Assembly (NCBI GenBank): GCA_903813345.2
Contig: CAIIXF020000007.1
Location: forward strand, 22,431,564 to 22,495,563
Direction: 5' to 3'
Origin: Owenia fusiformis
Taxonomy: Eukaryota > Annelida > Polychaeta > Sabellida > Oweniidae
DNA: 64,000 nt
Positions 23,988 through 37,621 of this stretch are shown one piece after another. How positions within the stretch are numbered: position 1 is the stretch's first letter; each line of letters starts with the position of its first letter. A program made the position numbers and the translations under genes. The notes beneath the pieces are model-generated. The model was not told the origin of the DNA and did no database searches. It saw nothing but the letters and a program-made list of their open reading frames with translations.

Positions 23988-26900
23988 AGAAAGCGTGACC
24001 ATGCAACTGGATTCTACAAGGGTAGAATATATTGCTTACATGTGTATATAAACAATGCCATATGATGAGATTTATACCCTATTATAATGATGATATATCT
24101 ATTGTTTAAGTGCGCTGATGATTGTGATATTACAGATAGAGGAAGTTGAATGTTCCTGAAATTACGATTTCATTTCAAAATAATGAAAATGAAATAATGA
24201 GTTGCTTTGCAGGGCTTATTTTAAAGTCGAAAGATGTATCAAGAACTTCTCTTTTTATTACAGATTTGACATTTTGAAAAAGCGTGTCATCTCATCTCCT
24301 CACAAGTTGCTCATACAATACATGTATCTAATGAGAATCCAGATTTAAGAATACATATATAAATAAAATCAATGCCATTAATATGCAGTCTAATACATAG
24401 GGACAAAAATTTGTTTTTTCATCTACTGACCAATTGTCTTTCTTGAGGCTGTTCAGAGAACTGTAATTATTCTAAATTGTTGATCCCGCATGAGCTTTTT
24501 CATGAATGGCTTATTTTTACTGCGTTATAACTTTTAAAGACCAGCTTAAAGTGTTCGCTTTGATGGATGTATATGAAAGAATTTCTAATAACATGTAAGT
24601 CTCAGTAGGTCTTTACAATATGAGGTGTTCACATTACCAGATTTAACTATAAATGGATTTGAACTTCTTTTAATTGGGCTATTTTTAATTTTAATTTTGT
24701 CACCACCACACGTGATGACGTTTTTGTTAGTCTCCAACTTTTTGTGGATAGTGTTCAGCAGTTGGTGTATGTCAGTTGTTGTTCAGTGGTTGCATCTGTA
24801 ACAAATGGCAGGTGGTGACATTTAGCATGTTAATGCCTTGTTGAAATATTTGTTTTTCCTCTTTTCTACCTAGAATTAAGCTTTCCAGTAATTTCGTCAT
24901 TAGATCTTTCTAGATGTAGGAACACAATGCTACCCTTCCTAATAGGCCTTATAACATAACATATTCAACTTTACTCATTTCCTTCAGGATAAAGCTTTAC
25001 AGTATGTATTGTCAGTTTTCTGTGATTTTTGTGCCAGCTGTATGTAGAGAGGATTCACCATATTATGAACCCTTAACATATTTACGCGATAATTCAATAT
25101 TTTCAATTTTCTGATTGAAAGACAGAACCTGTTTAAAATGTTGCGAAAACAAACATGAATTTACCGAATCTGAAATAAGCATTTACTTCAATTTTAATAA
25201 AAAGCAGTGCGAGAAAATACGAAAAATTATTAGATTTCTAACCCACAGGGTAATCAGCCATTATTATGAATCATTATTTCTGCGGAATAATATACATTGA
25301 TGGATGATCTGAGAAGATGACTAGCAGCTATGTAAAATACAGAAAACATACCCCCTGCAATAAAATATCATCCAAATCATAATTTAATATATTGTATATT
25401 GATGGAAAAATGAAGCTTGTTACAAAAGTGAATATGTAGTATAGTTTACAGAAATGTGAGAAAATGAATAGCGAATATGTTTGAAAAAACAAGAGAAATT
25501 TTCATAACCGCTATGGAATAGTTTTACTGGGATCACTAAGGTTACTCTGACTTCGATTAATTTTGTATTCTGATCAACTTCGTGTGTAAGAAAACGGTAT
25601 AAAAGTATGTACTATCAGTCGCTATAGTGAACTTTAGTAACATAAATCTTCAATATTTGTGTATTTTTTTTCGTGTCAATGGTGGTTATGATTACGTGTT
25701 ATTTGTAAGAAAATGGAAATGTTCATGAAAATATTTGGAGGTGAATTCAATAGCTTAAGTTCTTGAATTGAATGCTTGAATGGTAAAGTTTCAACCCTTT
25801 AGGAGAAAACAGCAAGAGTTGTCATGTAGATGTCTCCCTCATTAAGGAAGAAAATAACATATTTTTTGCATTAATCCAGTCTAAGAAACTTGAATTCACT
25901 TTTAGTGAAAACAATATTTTCATTGTTGTATCATGTTCGCATGAATTTCCCTTGGAGCCATTGACAAAGGCAATACACAGTGGAAAACTAAATGTTGATG
26001 CAATTGATCTTGCGAAAAGTGACATCATATTTCTATTGATTCAGGTAAGACGTATACAGAATTTATCGTGCACATATGCCTTAAGAAAACAATCAGCGTA
26101 AATTGTCATTAGCAAAATCAATTTGATTGATCCGTGTGTCTAACTATCATCAAAGGTTATGGTGATTTGGATTAAATTGTGTCTTTGGGCAGTTTTGCAG
26201 AAAGACGAGACATTATTATTTCGTAATTACCTTTTCGTAAAAAACATAAAGCACCTGCTCATTGAAGTTCAGTCTCACCTCTCCTTATGTATAATAATAT
26301 TGAATAAGTCAGTTATAATGCTTGGAAGACTTAACTAAATAATTCAAGCAAAATGATAATAGAATAAATGTGTAAGTGAATTCAGTATTCAATTTTCCAG
26401 AATCCATCCATTTTTAATATCCCATGCATGGTTTATAAAATGGATCCATAAATTGCCCCTATTAATTAGAAGACAATGTTTTCTCCAACACCTAGTTATT
26501 GAATTTCTTTATTATCATGATAGAAAAAGTAATTTAAAATGGGAAAGAGAAAAACAATTGTACATGTATGTTTTAATGTTACAGCATGCAACAACTTTAG
26601 CTACAACAGCCTTACTGCAACCACATAAGAAGTCATTAACATTGTCTGAAGAGTAATATGTATAAATGTCTTTAAGATTGAGACAGATCACCTTAGTGTA
26701 TGCTTTCTTGCAACTTAATTTGACTTAAAGTTCTTATATTTTATGATAATAACATTGTCACTTATTTCTCGACAATTTTTTCAAAAATACATAAAGTGTT
26801 TGTGTCAGTTCTCTTGTTCTGTATTTAGATGTTCAAGGATCAATCTATCATATATATTAGGATTAAGAAATACTGAAATCTTATCGATAAATAGGTTTTC

Positions 26901-29900
26901 TCATTCTTATATTCTATCATCAAAGATATAGCAAGCAAAATGTCCGATTAACATTCCCGAAGCGACGTGTATTTATGACGTGTAAGTATGAACAATATCC
27001 TTATTTTCATTGAATTGATAAAATATCTTGTGTTTATTACTTTTGCAAGAGTTACATCGGAACCTTTGATGGGTTTGTCTGGAAAATCTATAACATCCCA
27101 AAGGAAGATATTACAATGTTAAAATAGAAAGCCAATTTACCGAGTCCCAATGTTAGGCATGGTGTTTTTTCTGATAAGGTTTGTTTCCATTAGTCAGTCC
27201 CGCAGAGATTACATGTGCTGTAATGGAAATAAGTAAGACGCCTAGTTTCAATATGGGTTCATTCATGGTCAATCAGTTAATATTTCAGTTTGTATTCTGG
27301 AAATGTATCGCATTTTATGACTCGAAACACAATCAGCACAACCAATATGGCTGGGAAATCACAACCAACACAATGAACCAACTGACATAAATACAATCAA
27401 TTTTTACACTGTAAGATTATTTAGATAACAAAATCAGAGAAACCAGGTTTTTATGTCAGGAAGAACACAATTAAATCTCTGGCACAATCAAAATTGAAAA
27501 ACATAGCTCAAAGGCATATTGAGTATTCCTTTTAATAATATTATCACAACTAAAACAGTAAAACCAAAGAACACCATCAAAATATATATTACTACATATT
27601 TTGTCCTAATAAGTCAGATCTTTCTGACCCTCATGGGAAATAATCGGACAAATTCCTTTGACTTATTTCTTTGAAATTGCAGTACTATCAAGATTAAAAG
27701 AGCTTGTATTGATCTTGGCAAAAGTATACTGGACATCAAAGTCTGTTTCATATTGATTTTTGTTATTTACAATAAAGTTGTTGATTTCATGAAAAAGCTG
27801 CTTCAGATGTGTGATTTATGTTTTGCTTTCGATTTGTATTTTTATCTGGATAGACATAGATTTTTTGAAGTAGTTAGTCTCTGTTTACTCTCATTATTGT
27901 GCTGGACTCCCAAGATTTTCTGATGAGGTTGCCATATCACTGCTCCCAGTCTAAGAATGGCCCTTCCTGTTACAGTATGGTGGTGTCCTGGTAACAAGAT
28001 GGCGGGAACCAGTGCTGAATTATGTTGCAAATATCTTGTACCTCCTCTTTATTGGAAATTATAGCAATGGATATTTCTCACTTAAAATCTAGAGGTTGTA
28101 TGTTGCAATAGTCTTGCATCAAGTCTGTGGATCCCTCACCCTTAAATTGTGAAGGTGAAAGTAGAAGGGGGTGGGGGGGTTGAACTACTAACTGTACTAT
28201 TGGGTTACAAGACCCTGAAGTAGATATGGGGGTCTAAAGTCTTGAGACAAGACTAGTATTTTTCTAATATCAAATTAAGTAGAACATACATACTCATCAC
28301 CTAATTTATCATAATATGTCTTTATTTCAACAAAGGAGGTTATCAAGTTAAGGTTAAAAAGTTGCCTATCCTTGGGGGCAATAAGATGAGTCTCATTATG
28401 CGGTACAACCCCATTGACTTCATCATCACTGTTATCATCTTGGAGTGTGAACCAGAATGGGATTTTCTGGAGTATGTGTCAAGTTGAGAGATAACTAGAT
28501 GTGTGCATAACATAATGTAATATTGACACTCCTTGCATTTACTGCATCTTTACAATATGGCTAACATTGTACCGAAAAGGGACATGTAGAGTTTCCCATT
28601 TAGCAGAACAGCACATGATTCATAAACAATATGCTCTTGCCAGTGACTTCAAATGTAAAGAGTTTCTGGGGAAAGTATGAAGCTTGCTTCGTTTTGGGCT
28701 GGATGGCACATCCTTTATTCACAGACATCAATGAAACCAGATCTCGTGAAGATTTCCTGGAAAGACATGACGTCACTATAATAATATTTGATTTTAATCC
28801 ACTTCAATTTCCAGGTATATATGATGCATACAGACATCTGATCTTTTTGTTTAAACATCACCCATCAAAATAATTCCATATTGTTCAAAGATACTTTACC
28901 ATTTCTTGCATTTTTGATACCATGTTATGTATAAATGTTTCTTCAAGTTAAACATTTTTTCATCATTTTCGGACTTTTCCACTACTTTGTATTGTAGGCA
29001 GAGCTGTATACAATGTTATTTCAAGAGAAGGGACCCAAGCTACATAATATGTGGATTGAGTTTATACTAAAGTCAATGGCAGTAATGATATTCTATACAC
29101 ATTTCTAATTCAAAGGGCAACAATTGACATTTTGTCAATGACGTTCAGTTTTCTAATAGGTGAGTACTTTTGTTATTTTGTGCAATAAATTGATTCCTTT
29201 CGAACAATTCTTAAAAACTTAATTTTCAGTACAAGCAATCATTAGTTTTTGCTACCACAATAACCAGATACAAGTTAAATCAACACAATTAACATATTCG
29301 GCTGTAATCACCAGATTCTGTATGGCTACATGTACATGTATGGTACACAGTCATTTAATTCAGTGAGGCAAAACCAATATTTTTGTTTATAACAGCCCAT
29401 CTTCCGATCACAGGGCTTCAAAATCCAGAATATATTCTTATCAACTGTCTTGATCCCTGCCCTCCCCCTAGATACTTCACCCCCTCTTTGTAGTGGTGGG
29501 GGTGGGGGGATAGAATTACAAGGGCTTGAAGCAAGAGTAATTTTTATTTATTTATTTAAATAAGGTTAATATATTATGTATGTCTACTGAATATGTTTAT
29601 TGTGCATTATAATAGAAAAGTAATTATTATGTACATGTATGAATTATTCAATCGAATTAAGTTAATTGACAAAACTCAATGAGATAATAATAGTTTGTTT
29701 CATAACAGGATTGTTAGAATACACCCAATATTATATCAATCATCTCTTAATGTATAAATAAAATACTTTATTTTTCTCTGAGAAAATAACTTGATTGCAA
29801 TATTTTAAATTCCCTTTTTAAGCAAATTAAATTAAACAATAAACCATTTAACGCTAATGTATTTTCTATGTAATTAGGGCTATATTGTTTTTTGTTTAGA

Positions 29901-32900
29901 CGTATCTCGCCAGGAGAGCAGACAACTGAAGAAAACAGGAGTCTGCACCCTGAGGGGAAAACTCCGGAAAATTAGCGCTTCAGTCGAAGACGAAAACAGT
30001 CAAGATGTCGATTTTACTGAAATTAGCAGGTAAGATAAGATGATGAAAACAATGAGTTTGATTGAAAAAACATATTGCTTTACGGTCTGGCTGCTTTAAG
30101 CTAGGCCACATATGTTGTTGATGTAAGACAATATGGCTTGTTGCAGTAGAAGTTTAGTGTGTTATAGCTGTCGATGTTCTTACACAATTTTAATGGGAAT
30201 TTGATTCTGCCTATTTTTCGATAATTTGGCATTTCACCCAAAAGAAAAATCCAATACTGGTTGAACGATCAAGAGGAAATTCATATACTATGATATCCAA
30301 ATAGCATAATGAAAAATATACATGTAACATGCAGGAGTTCTTCAATGCATACAATGGTGGCTTCCTTTGCTTGGCAGTTACCATTGCCCCAGTCTTTCCC
30401 AGGTTTGATTATATCCTTATCTATGCTTATTACCACCCTCTTTGATGCAAGGGTACCTAGTAACTTTATAAGACCATAACAGAACAGAAATTTTGTTATT
30501 TTATGCTATTTTGATATTTGATAATGCTGTTATTTTATGCTATACTATGATAAGAAGCACCTGTATGTTTCCCCAGTTGAGTAATATCACACATTTTCAG
30601 GAAAATAATCATCTTCCAATTAGTAGATAAGTCAGATAACTAGAATGCCAAGATAACAGTTATGGCCTGTTTATAGAATGCCACGATTCCTACCCTGATT
30701 TACCACCAGCTAAGCTCTGTACCCTCTAACTATAATGATGTTACAGTTATGGTCTGTTTATAGAATGCCATGATTCCTACCCTGATTTACCACCAGCTAA
30801 GCTCTGTACCCTCTAACTATAATGATGTTACAGTTATGGTCTGTTTATAGAATGCCATGATTCCTACCCTGATTTACCACCAGCTAGCCTCTGTAGCCTC
30901 TAACTATACAATGTTACAGTTTTGATACTGATAATATCTTAATGACCTCAAATGCACCTTTTATGGTGTTTAAATGTTTGAAGTTTAAATGTGAAATAAA
31001 TGTTATCTGCAGAAAATGTAGTGTTGAAATGTAGTGCCAGATGTGCTGTTTGAATTAAGTCCAGATTAAACCATTATCTATAATCTTATGAGTGTAAATT
31101 AAATTTAAACAATTGTGAAAGGTTAAAGTCCCCATGTAAAGTTTGAAAAGATGCTTTTATCATTCATTTACTATTTGTCATGACTTTTAAAAGTTATTTA
31201 AGAGATTTTTGAAAAGAAAAATTATTTGAAAAAAAGCTTTTCATTTCGTTTCCATTTAGGAGAGGATTTAGCACAGGCATACGCCTTTTCCAGTTCTTTT
31301 CATATACATGTATATCAATTTCTGGGGACCATGCTAGCATATGTTCATATGTGTTCAGGGTTTACTAGGAAGTGTTCAGTGATCATTTGTGAAAGGAGTC
31401 AGACAGTTATCACAATATATACAGGTTTCACTGTACATCTTTCAACACCAGATTTGGCTTGAGTACAATTCAATTTGTAGCTACAGTAATTTATAAATAT
31501 ATTGGTCAGGTAGTGTGGTATCAGTTTTCCAACCAATCATACGGAACAGTACGTTACACAGGTTACATTACATCATAGTCTCCCTGAATCATTTCTAATC
31601 AGCTACATTTGTTCTTGAATACCTCAATATTGGAACTGCTCATATTACCCTCAGCAAGACTGATTGATTTTCTCTCACTCTTTATGAAACAAATAAACCT
31701 TTATATTGTTGAGCCAACCAGAGTGGTCATTGCTCAGTCACATTGACTTCCATTTATTTTTGTTACGAGCATCGGAATCTGAACTTCAAGCTCCTGGGTT
31801 CGATTCCCGCACCGGGCATTGAATTTAGCACCTTCCCCTTCAGGTCCTTATCTGGCTTGTTACACTACAACTCCCTCAAGGCACCTTGGCTCTTGTAGCT
31901 TAATAGGAAAATAATATCTGGCTTGAGAACATCACAATTTGTATGACAGAGGATAGTGGTCTAGCTGATGAGCTTTGGGTAAATCCATTAGATCACATTA
32001 TTCACCATGTGATTCAGATTGATTAATGCATTGAAAATATTGCATCTGAGAGAAAAAATGGTGGATCTTCTTTTGGAGACTTGATTTTCCTTCAGGTAAT
32101 TTGCTACAAATAATAATAAATCATTGGAATACCCATGCCCACTTAGTTTTGACTTTTCCAAAAAGCACCATCCTCCGTAGCAGGTGTCCAGAATCCGTAC
32201 CTCCTTCCTCCGCCTGCTATAAGCAGTTAGCATTTCCCCGATTAAGAACTCGCAATTTGATTGGCTGTCGCAACACTGCGACAGAAATCATGTATACGTC
32301 ATCGGCGCATAATAAGATCACGTGATTCAGTTTAATCGGGTGCGTCCAACTTGGTTATAGCAGGGGGTAAAAAGAAAGAAGATATTCTGGATTTTGAAGC
32401 CCTGTGATCGGAGGATGAAAAAGCACACACTGGAGTAGATAAGAGAGAATCTGTAATACCAGAATGAAAATAAATAACAAGAGAGATTTGATTCTCCTGA
32501 ACAAGATATACTTCTCAATTTGGAGTAGTAATTTGGAGGTATGCTTTACCTTCCTGGGATGTCAGGACAAATGCCAATTATTTCATGCATACATGGCCTC
32601 ATCTTGTTAAATCAAAACTGCCATATAGTAAGAATTTGTAATTTTTTTTACTTCCTTTCATGCCTTCTCGTGGTTGGTCGATCTGGTCAAGGAATTTATA
32701 CTCTGAAGCCCTATTGGCAAGCCATACTTCCCTCTGACTTTTACATTCTACAGTTTTGATACTGATAAAGTCTCAATGGTCTCAAATGAAGATTTCATGA
32801 CCTATAGGGTTTATGTGAGTGTAAATGTGAAATGAATGGTTGCTACTTATAGGAAGAGAGTGTAGACATGTATTATTCTGACAACACATTTTGATTGGTT

Positions 32901-33225
32901 AAATCCTAGATCAGAGAAGTATTTCTAATTTGAAGAGTTTTGACAAATTTTTTTTAAAAGGGTAAGGTTCTTACAACATCTGGCTTTCTCACTATTTTCT
33001 CAAAGAGACATATTTTGTTTCTTTAACATTTCCAGTCAACAGGAGATTTAATTGTTACTGTGTGGTTTGTATATAGAATGAACTCTCTAATGGGGCCTGA
33101 ACAAAAGATGTATTGAATTCTTTTAATTCTGACCACTTTGGTTTATTTGCAGACTTGGCGGAGCTAAGCAGAAAAAGGAAACGGCATATGTGAACACACG
33201 GCCTTCATCAATTCCAGATTCCTGA
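23988..33225 (+). CDS. Unrecognised multi-exon gene, 3' part (six exons)
   Basis: Exons: 23988-24021, 25803-26044, 26932-26981, 27050-27117, 29900-30029, 33153-33225. Acceptors are AG after pyrimidine tracts (strong at 23988, 29900 and 33153) and donors include GTAGAA, GTAAGA, GTAAGT and GTAAGA. The five junctions are in compatible phase (1, 0, 2, 1, 2) and the last exon ends in TGA. The product is ~198 residues: an 80-residue segment with alternating hydrophobic strands (FIVVSCSHEFPLEP, SDIIFLLIQ), then a basic Lys/Arg-rich C-terminal region. The donor at 27118 (GTTAAA) is weak; an alternative GTTTGT a little upstream (27072) keeps the same phase. I do not recognise a family. The 5' exons were not found. 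The phase chain makes coincidence unlikely, but the model is ab initio. Confidence 0.5.
24699..24820. mobile_element. Short MITE, TGTCACCAC family (122-bp derivative, opposite orientation)
   Basis: Seen: it starts TGTCACCACC and ends GGTGGTGACA. The segments next to the ends match, in reverse orientation, the ends of the copies at 1-267 and 5614-6092 (AAATGTCACCACC on one side, ATTTTGTCACCACC on the other). The tandem interior is missing. Lies in an intron of the unrecognised gene. Confidence 0.75.
28126..28230. repeat. G-rich dispersed repeat relic (pair with 29440-29545)
   Basis: Seen: both segments run GATCCCT..., then a GGGGGTGGGGGG-type core, then a segment with ACAAGACCCTGAAG (here) or ACAAGGGCTTGAAG (at ~29519). 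They are diverged copies of one repeat in the introns of the unrecognised gene. No ends or TSD recognised. Confidence 0.35.
29398..29433 (-). repeat. 36-bp segment duplicated in inverted orientation at 32382-32417
   Basis: Seen: CATCTTCCGATCACAGGGC and the following TTCAAAATCCAGAATAT read, reverse-complemented, as 32382-32417 with a single mismatch. Probably two fragments of one element, since the 32.4-kb copy adjoins the inverted-repeat element at 32188-32390. Confidence 0.6.
30658..30918. repeat. Three tandem copies of an 87-bp unit
   Basis: Seen: the phrase ACAGTTATGGYCTGTTTATA starts near 30658, 30745 and 30832, an exact 87-bp period. The first two units are almost identical and the third is slightly diverged at its end (CTAGCCTCTGTAGCC). 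Intronic, non-coding. Confidence 0.92.
31765..31960 (+). mobile_element. tRNA-derived SINE (5' end decayed)
   Basis: Seen: a perfect RNA polymerase III B box, GGTTCGATTCC, near 31798 with T-arm GGGTTCGATTCCC. Upstream GAGCATCGGAATCTGAAC looks like the D-stem/anticodon remnant of a tRNA. Downstream is a non-tRNA body (GGGCATTGAATTTAGCACC...CTTGTAGCTTAATAGG). No clean acceptor stem or TSD, so a SINE rather than a functional tRNA gene. Right boundary uncertain. Confidence 0.55.
32188..32390. mobile_element. Inverted-repeat element (~200 bp), probable MITE
   Basis: Seen: the left arm CCAGAATCCGT..CCTGCTATAA..CCCCGATTAA and the right arm, reverse-complemented, CCAGAATATCT..CCTGCTATAA..CACCCGATTAA align over ~60 bp with gaps. 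No clear TSD. The interior has a small palindrome (CTGTCGCAACACTGCGACAG). Non-coding, in the last intron of the unrecognised gene. Confidence 0.55.
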
Positions 33226-35683
33226 AATTATCAAATGGTAATCAAAATATTTCAACCTAATGGCATATTACTAAACCATTGGATAAATACTGTTTGAACA
33301 GTAACTCTTAACTGATACAATACAATAACACAACGAAAGCGCTAAAGGATATTTTTCCACTATTCTGACTCCATTAAACTCTTTTAAAGCCCTTCAGATC
33401 CAGCTTCAAACAGATTTCCTTAAGCTTCTCAGACTCTGATTTGTGATGATATTTTGCCTTTATTTGGACATTATACTTGACACTTGAAGGAGAAAATGTT
33501 GTATTTGTTTTTTAGCATACTGGAATTCTCCAATATGACATTTTCACAACCTTTTCAAAATATTAAGTAATTCCTATGTCAACTGAACCCTTGAATCGTG
33601 GTTATGAATGTAAATTATGAGAAAATTGTTTATGTATTTATATCCAGAATGACCTCATTGAATTGCTACATTCCAAAGACGTAATGATAATATTTTTCAT
33701 ATTTTTAATCAAATTGGGATTTTTAATCGAGAGCGTCTCTTTTTATTGAAGAGAAAAATCAACCACTCTTGCATTTTTTGATGTCAACTATCGTATAAAA
33801 AACACAAAACAAGGACTGATCAAACATTTCACAATAAGTGTGTTTTTATAAATTAATTCAACCATTGTATTCTGTTATGGGTAAAGTCACCTTACCTTTA
33901 TGAACTCTGCTACCCAAAATGGTGGAGTATTTGCATTGCTTTCAATTGCGCTTTATTAACGATAAAAATTGATAATGTCGTTATTGTGGAGATTTGTAGT
34001 ATATTTAAACATAAATTCCAATGACAACCAGTGGATCTAATTATAATATTTCACTGTGTATCATACTTCATGTTTTTACAGGTGTTTTTGATGTATTTTT
34101 CAGTGTGTAAAAAGTCCAATAAGTGCTGGGGGCAGAAAGTGCTTGAAAAGGGGTGAGTCTCTTTCTTAAAGATTTGTTCATCCCACCCCTTTGATTGATT
34201 TCGACATTAATTCTTCTAAATGGCAAAACTCAATTAAGCAAAAAATTGAAAAACATGGAGACATTTGTCAGACATTTTACTTTTACTACCAATCTCTTAT
34301 CTTTAATTTAATAAATGAATGTGATGAATGGATTAACTCAAAGGAGAAATGGCCGACTCATCTACCTAATATGGTCAATTGGTCAGATTAGGTCCAATCC
34401 AAGTCATGTGACTGTTTTCAACCAATCAAAACAAAGATCTCATTAGACTGGGTAAAATATTTCTGGGATAGATAAAGTTATTTTTCAAGCCATATTGACC
34501 ATTTCACAATAAATTCAAATCAGATTGTACACTCTATTAGATCAAATTTTGCGCTATGAAAGGGAGAACTGTTTTTATTCAAGCCTGGGACTCTGCTTTC
34601 TTAGCGCTCTATAGGCAAAGTGCATTATGGGGAGTTAATTGGTAAGCCTAGAGAAGCTTTCGATGCTGTATACAATAAATGGTGCCCTGAGGGAGGGGGT
34701 TTATATGCCACTCTAGATGCATTTATTGAATATAACTTCAACCCTGGTTATGCGGTAACTGTCAGCTCATTGTTTTCTATTTCTATAGCACCCTTTTCTG
34801 CTTAAGGCATTAGAGTTTCAGCTGGGTTCATTTTGTATTTTGTTACTAACTTACTTTACATATAAAATATGAAACTCTCTTTATCCAAAATGATGTTTTG
34901 CTTTTATAGATTTGTTGAATGGTCCAATTTTCGGCATTATACTTGATTCATCCTAAAAACTAAGCTATACTGTATCTTTGTGCATATGCCTAACACATCT
35001 CCCTTATGTCAGAGTATAGCTTATACGACTAACATACTGATTTTTATCTAAATCAGGGTAAGACATCTGTCATCTCCTTTGAATTCAAAATCATGGCACT
35101 CCAATTTACATGCAGGCCTGTCAGCTTAGGAATATCTAACATGAGAAAAGATTTCGAAGCAAATGTGTGACATAATAAAAATTTCGAACCAATTGCGTGA
35201 CATATACAGAATTCTTGTGAAAAATCTGAATGGAAAGTGTTCACTTTTTTTTCGGCGTTAGTTTTTTTATGTATCAGCGTTCATTTTTTGATGTTGTTCT
35301 ATAGAAATATTTTTGTTTGACAATTATCAGGTAAAGAGCGTATTTGCATGACATATTATGTCATGCAAAGAAGCTGGTGTGACTTCAATTTCTTCAACAA
35401 ATGTGTGGCAAATACACAAATTACGGGACAGTTGGACAGCCTGAATTTAATTATTTTACTCAATGATTGGGTATTAGGTACAATCATATACTATGTATAT
35501 GTAAACATAGTCATATAAGAAGATATTTACTTTCAGGTGATATATCATTTAGAACATATTTACAGTTGCAAGTTGAGGCCTCATAAAACATATAATACTT
35601 ATAATACTTTTCAGTCTTAGATAAACATTTCTATAATTTGATTAACAATTCAGTATTAGAAGTAAGCAATTTTCCAAATAATG

Positions 35684-35783
35684 TAGTATTAATATTTTCA
35701 CAAAACAATAGTATTAATATTTTCACAAAACAATAGTATTAATATTTTCACAAAACAATAGTATTAATATTTTCACAAAACAC
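35684..35783. repeat. Minisatellite, four perfect 25-bp units
   Basis: Seen: TAGTATTAATATTTTCACAA plus AACAA repeats at 35684, 35709, 35734 and 35759; the last unit diverges in its final bases. Head-to-tail without spacers, so not a CRISPR array. Confidence 0.95.
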
Positions 35784-37514
35784 AGCACTGTGGTAAAACA
35801 TGGTTTCCTCATTGAGTGCTTTTCTTGGTACCATGAATGATATTAGCAAGAGCACGTGTTGTCAAAATGGCCACAATTGCAAGTTGGTTCCTACCCAAAT
35901 GTGTCTCCAAATATTCAATTCTAGCATGAAAGGCTCACCTGAAGCTAGGTGTTAACAAGAGAGATTGTTTTAACAGGGACTTCAAACTTCCTATGTTTAT
36001 TTTTTCTTGCTCCTAATGGCTGTGTAGAGATTTTGATCGGTTTATGTGTTTTATACAGTATTGCGGCAGTCAAAATACACAGGTGGCTACAAAAATAGTA
36101 TAAAGACCAAGAATTTAGTTGCCATGGGATCTTATAAAGCAGATCCATCGTATGGTGCTAGCCCTTTGGACTGGAGGAGGATAGTCCCATCTTTTAAAAA
36201 TATTGCCTTTGTGCTTTTAGACTTGACATAGGAAATTCTATCTGGATTGCGGTTTAATTCATTTTCTAACATTGTTCCGTTTTTCATTGGTTCTCTGTTA
36301 TTATTTCTTTTTCAATGAATTTTGCACTCATACTACATTGTGCGTTCTCTGTATTACTGTATATAAGATTTTCTTTTGAGGAATTTGGTTACACATAAAT
36401 AATGTGTCCCAACAGTTAGAATCAATACTGGCAGATTCGATTATAATGTTTAAAGCCATAATACAAATAGCGAAATGGGCAGCAATTTTTGGTTCTTTTG
36501 TAAATGCAGACATATGGATCCCTTGTTTTGTGCTAAATGTTTGGATAATTAGCAGAGTAAGAAGTCCATTCAAAACCCTGAACAAGACCTCAGCGCCATC
36601 CCAGCTCTTTAAATAAGAGAATACATATTGATCTGGGTTATTTTCATTCAGTCTTTACAGTCTAAAAATCATAACTGCTCTTTCTGCTGATGAGTAACTT
36701 GCATTCATTTCACAATTAAACTACCATAAAAGTTGAGGTTGTTAAAATATTATCAGTATTAAAGTAAAGTAAAATCACTTGCAAAAGTCAGAGGGTAGAA
36801 TGGCTAATCTATATGGATGAGGGTAGTGGCTGAAAGGGTCATGTTTCAAATGAAATAAAATCAGATATCGATTGGTTGAGTAAAAAAAATCCCTGACATG
36901 TGTTTCTAAGAAATTTTAATTAAAAATTAAAAGAAAATATCAATTTCACTATAGGTCCTTTAATTCTAATTGTGTGATTTCAACCTTTGCAATGTTTTTT
37001 TATTTATGTTAATCAAGGTATCATTATTTTTGTAATGTTTGAATAAACCCGGGAGGTTCATACATGAGAAAATGCAAAAAAGAAATGTTCATGTTTGAAT
37101 AACAATTGAACTTTGTAAATGTTTAATTAAAATATCTTTTGTCTGTATTAGCCAAAGGGAGTTAAAGGTACAGACCTATTCTTGTTGTTTGGTTCTGATT
37201 TTTCATTCATATAAACAGCACTAAATGGTAGAACTTTACAATTAGCATTATGATATTTGTACAATTACTAGTCTTGCTACAAGCCCCTTTGACCCCTGCA
37301 CCTTCCCACAACTTGACAACACAGGTATGAAAACTTCTCACACAGTTGTTTGGAGGTGTGCAGTGGGGGGGGGGGGGGTACAAAAGCAGGTGGCTCGTTT
37401 GGGTCAGATAACATGGCGGGTATAGTAGAAAGTTCCCTTTAACTTAAATTACATCTGTATTAGTGGTTCAATTTTTATATAGCCCTTATGTATCTAATAG
37501 TTATGCAAATTAAA

Positions 37515-37621
37515 ACCATTTTTCTAGATGTACTTTTACATGTAGTAGACATCACTTTGACTGAATTTTGAATATTTAATGACGTAAATCAAGATTATTT
37601 CTATTCGCATCTAGTCTATTA
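37515..37621. repeat. Dispersed repeat, copy A (mate at 45607-45722)
   Basis: Seen: both copies carry TTTCTAGATGTACTTTTACA, TTGACTGAAT, TTGAATATTTAATGACGTAA and TCTAGTCTATT in the same order. Copy B has a ~9-bp insertion in the middle. No inverted ends seen. Confidence 0.7.

Noticed and set aside
35684-35783. Possible CRISPR-like direct repeats
   Set aside because: Units are head to tail with no spacers and the genome is eukaryotic; it is a minisatellite.
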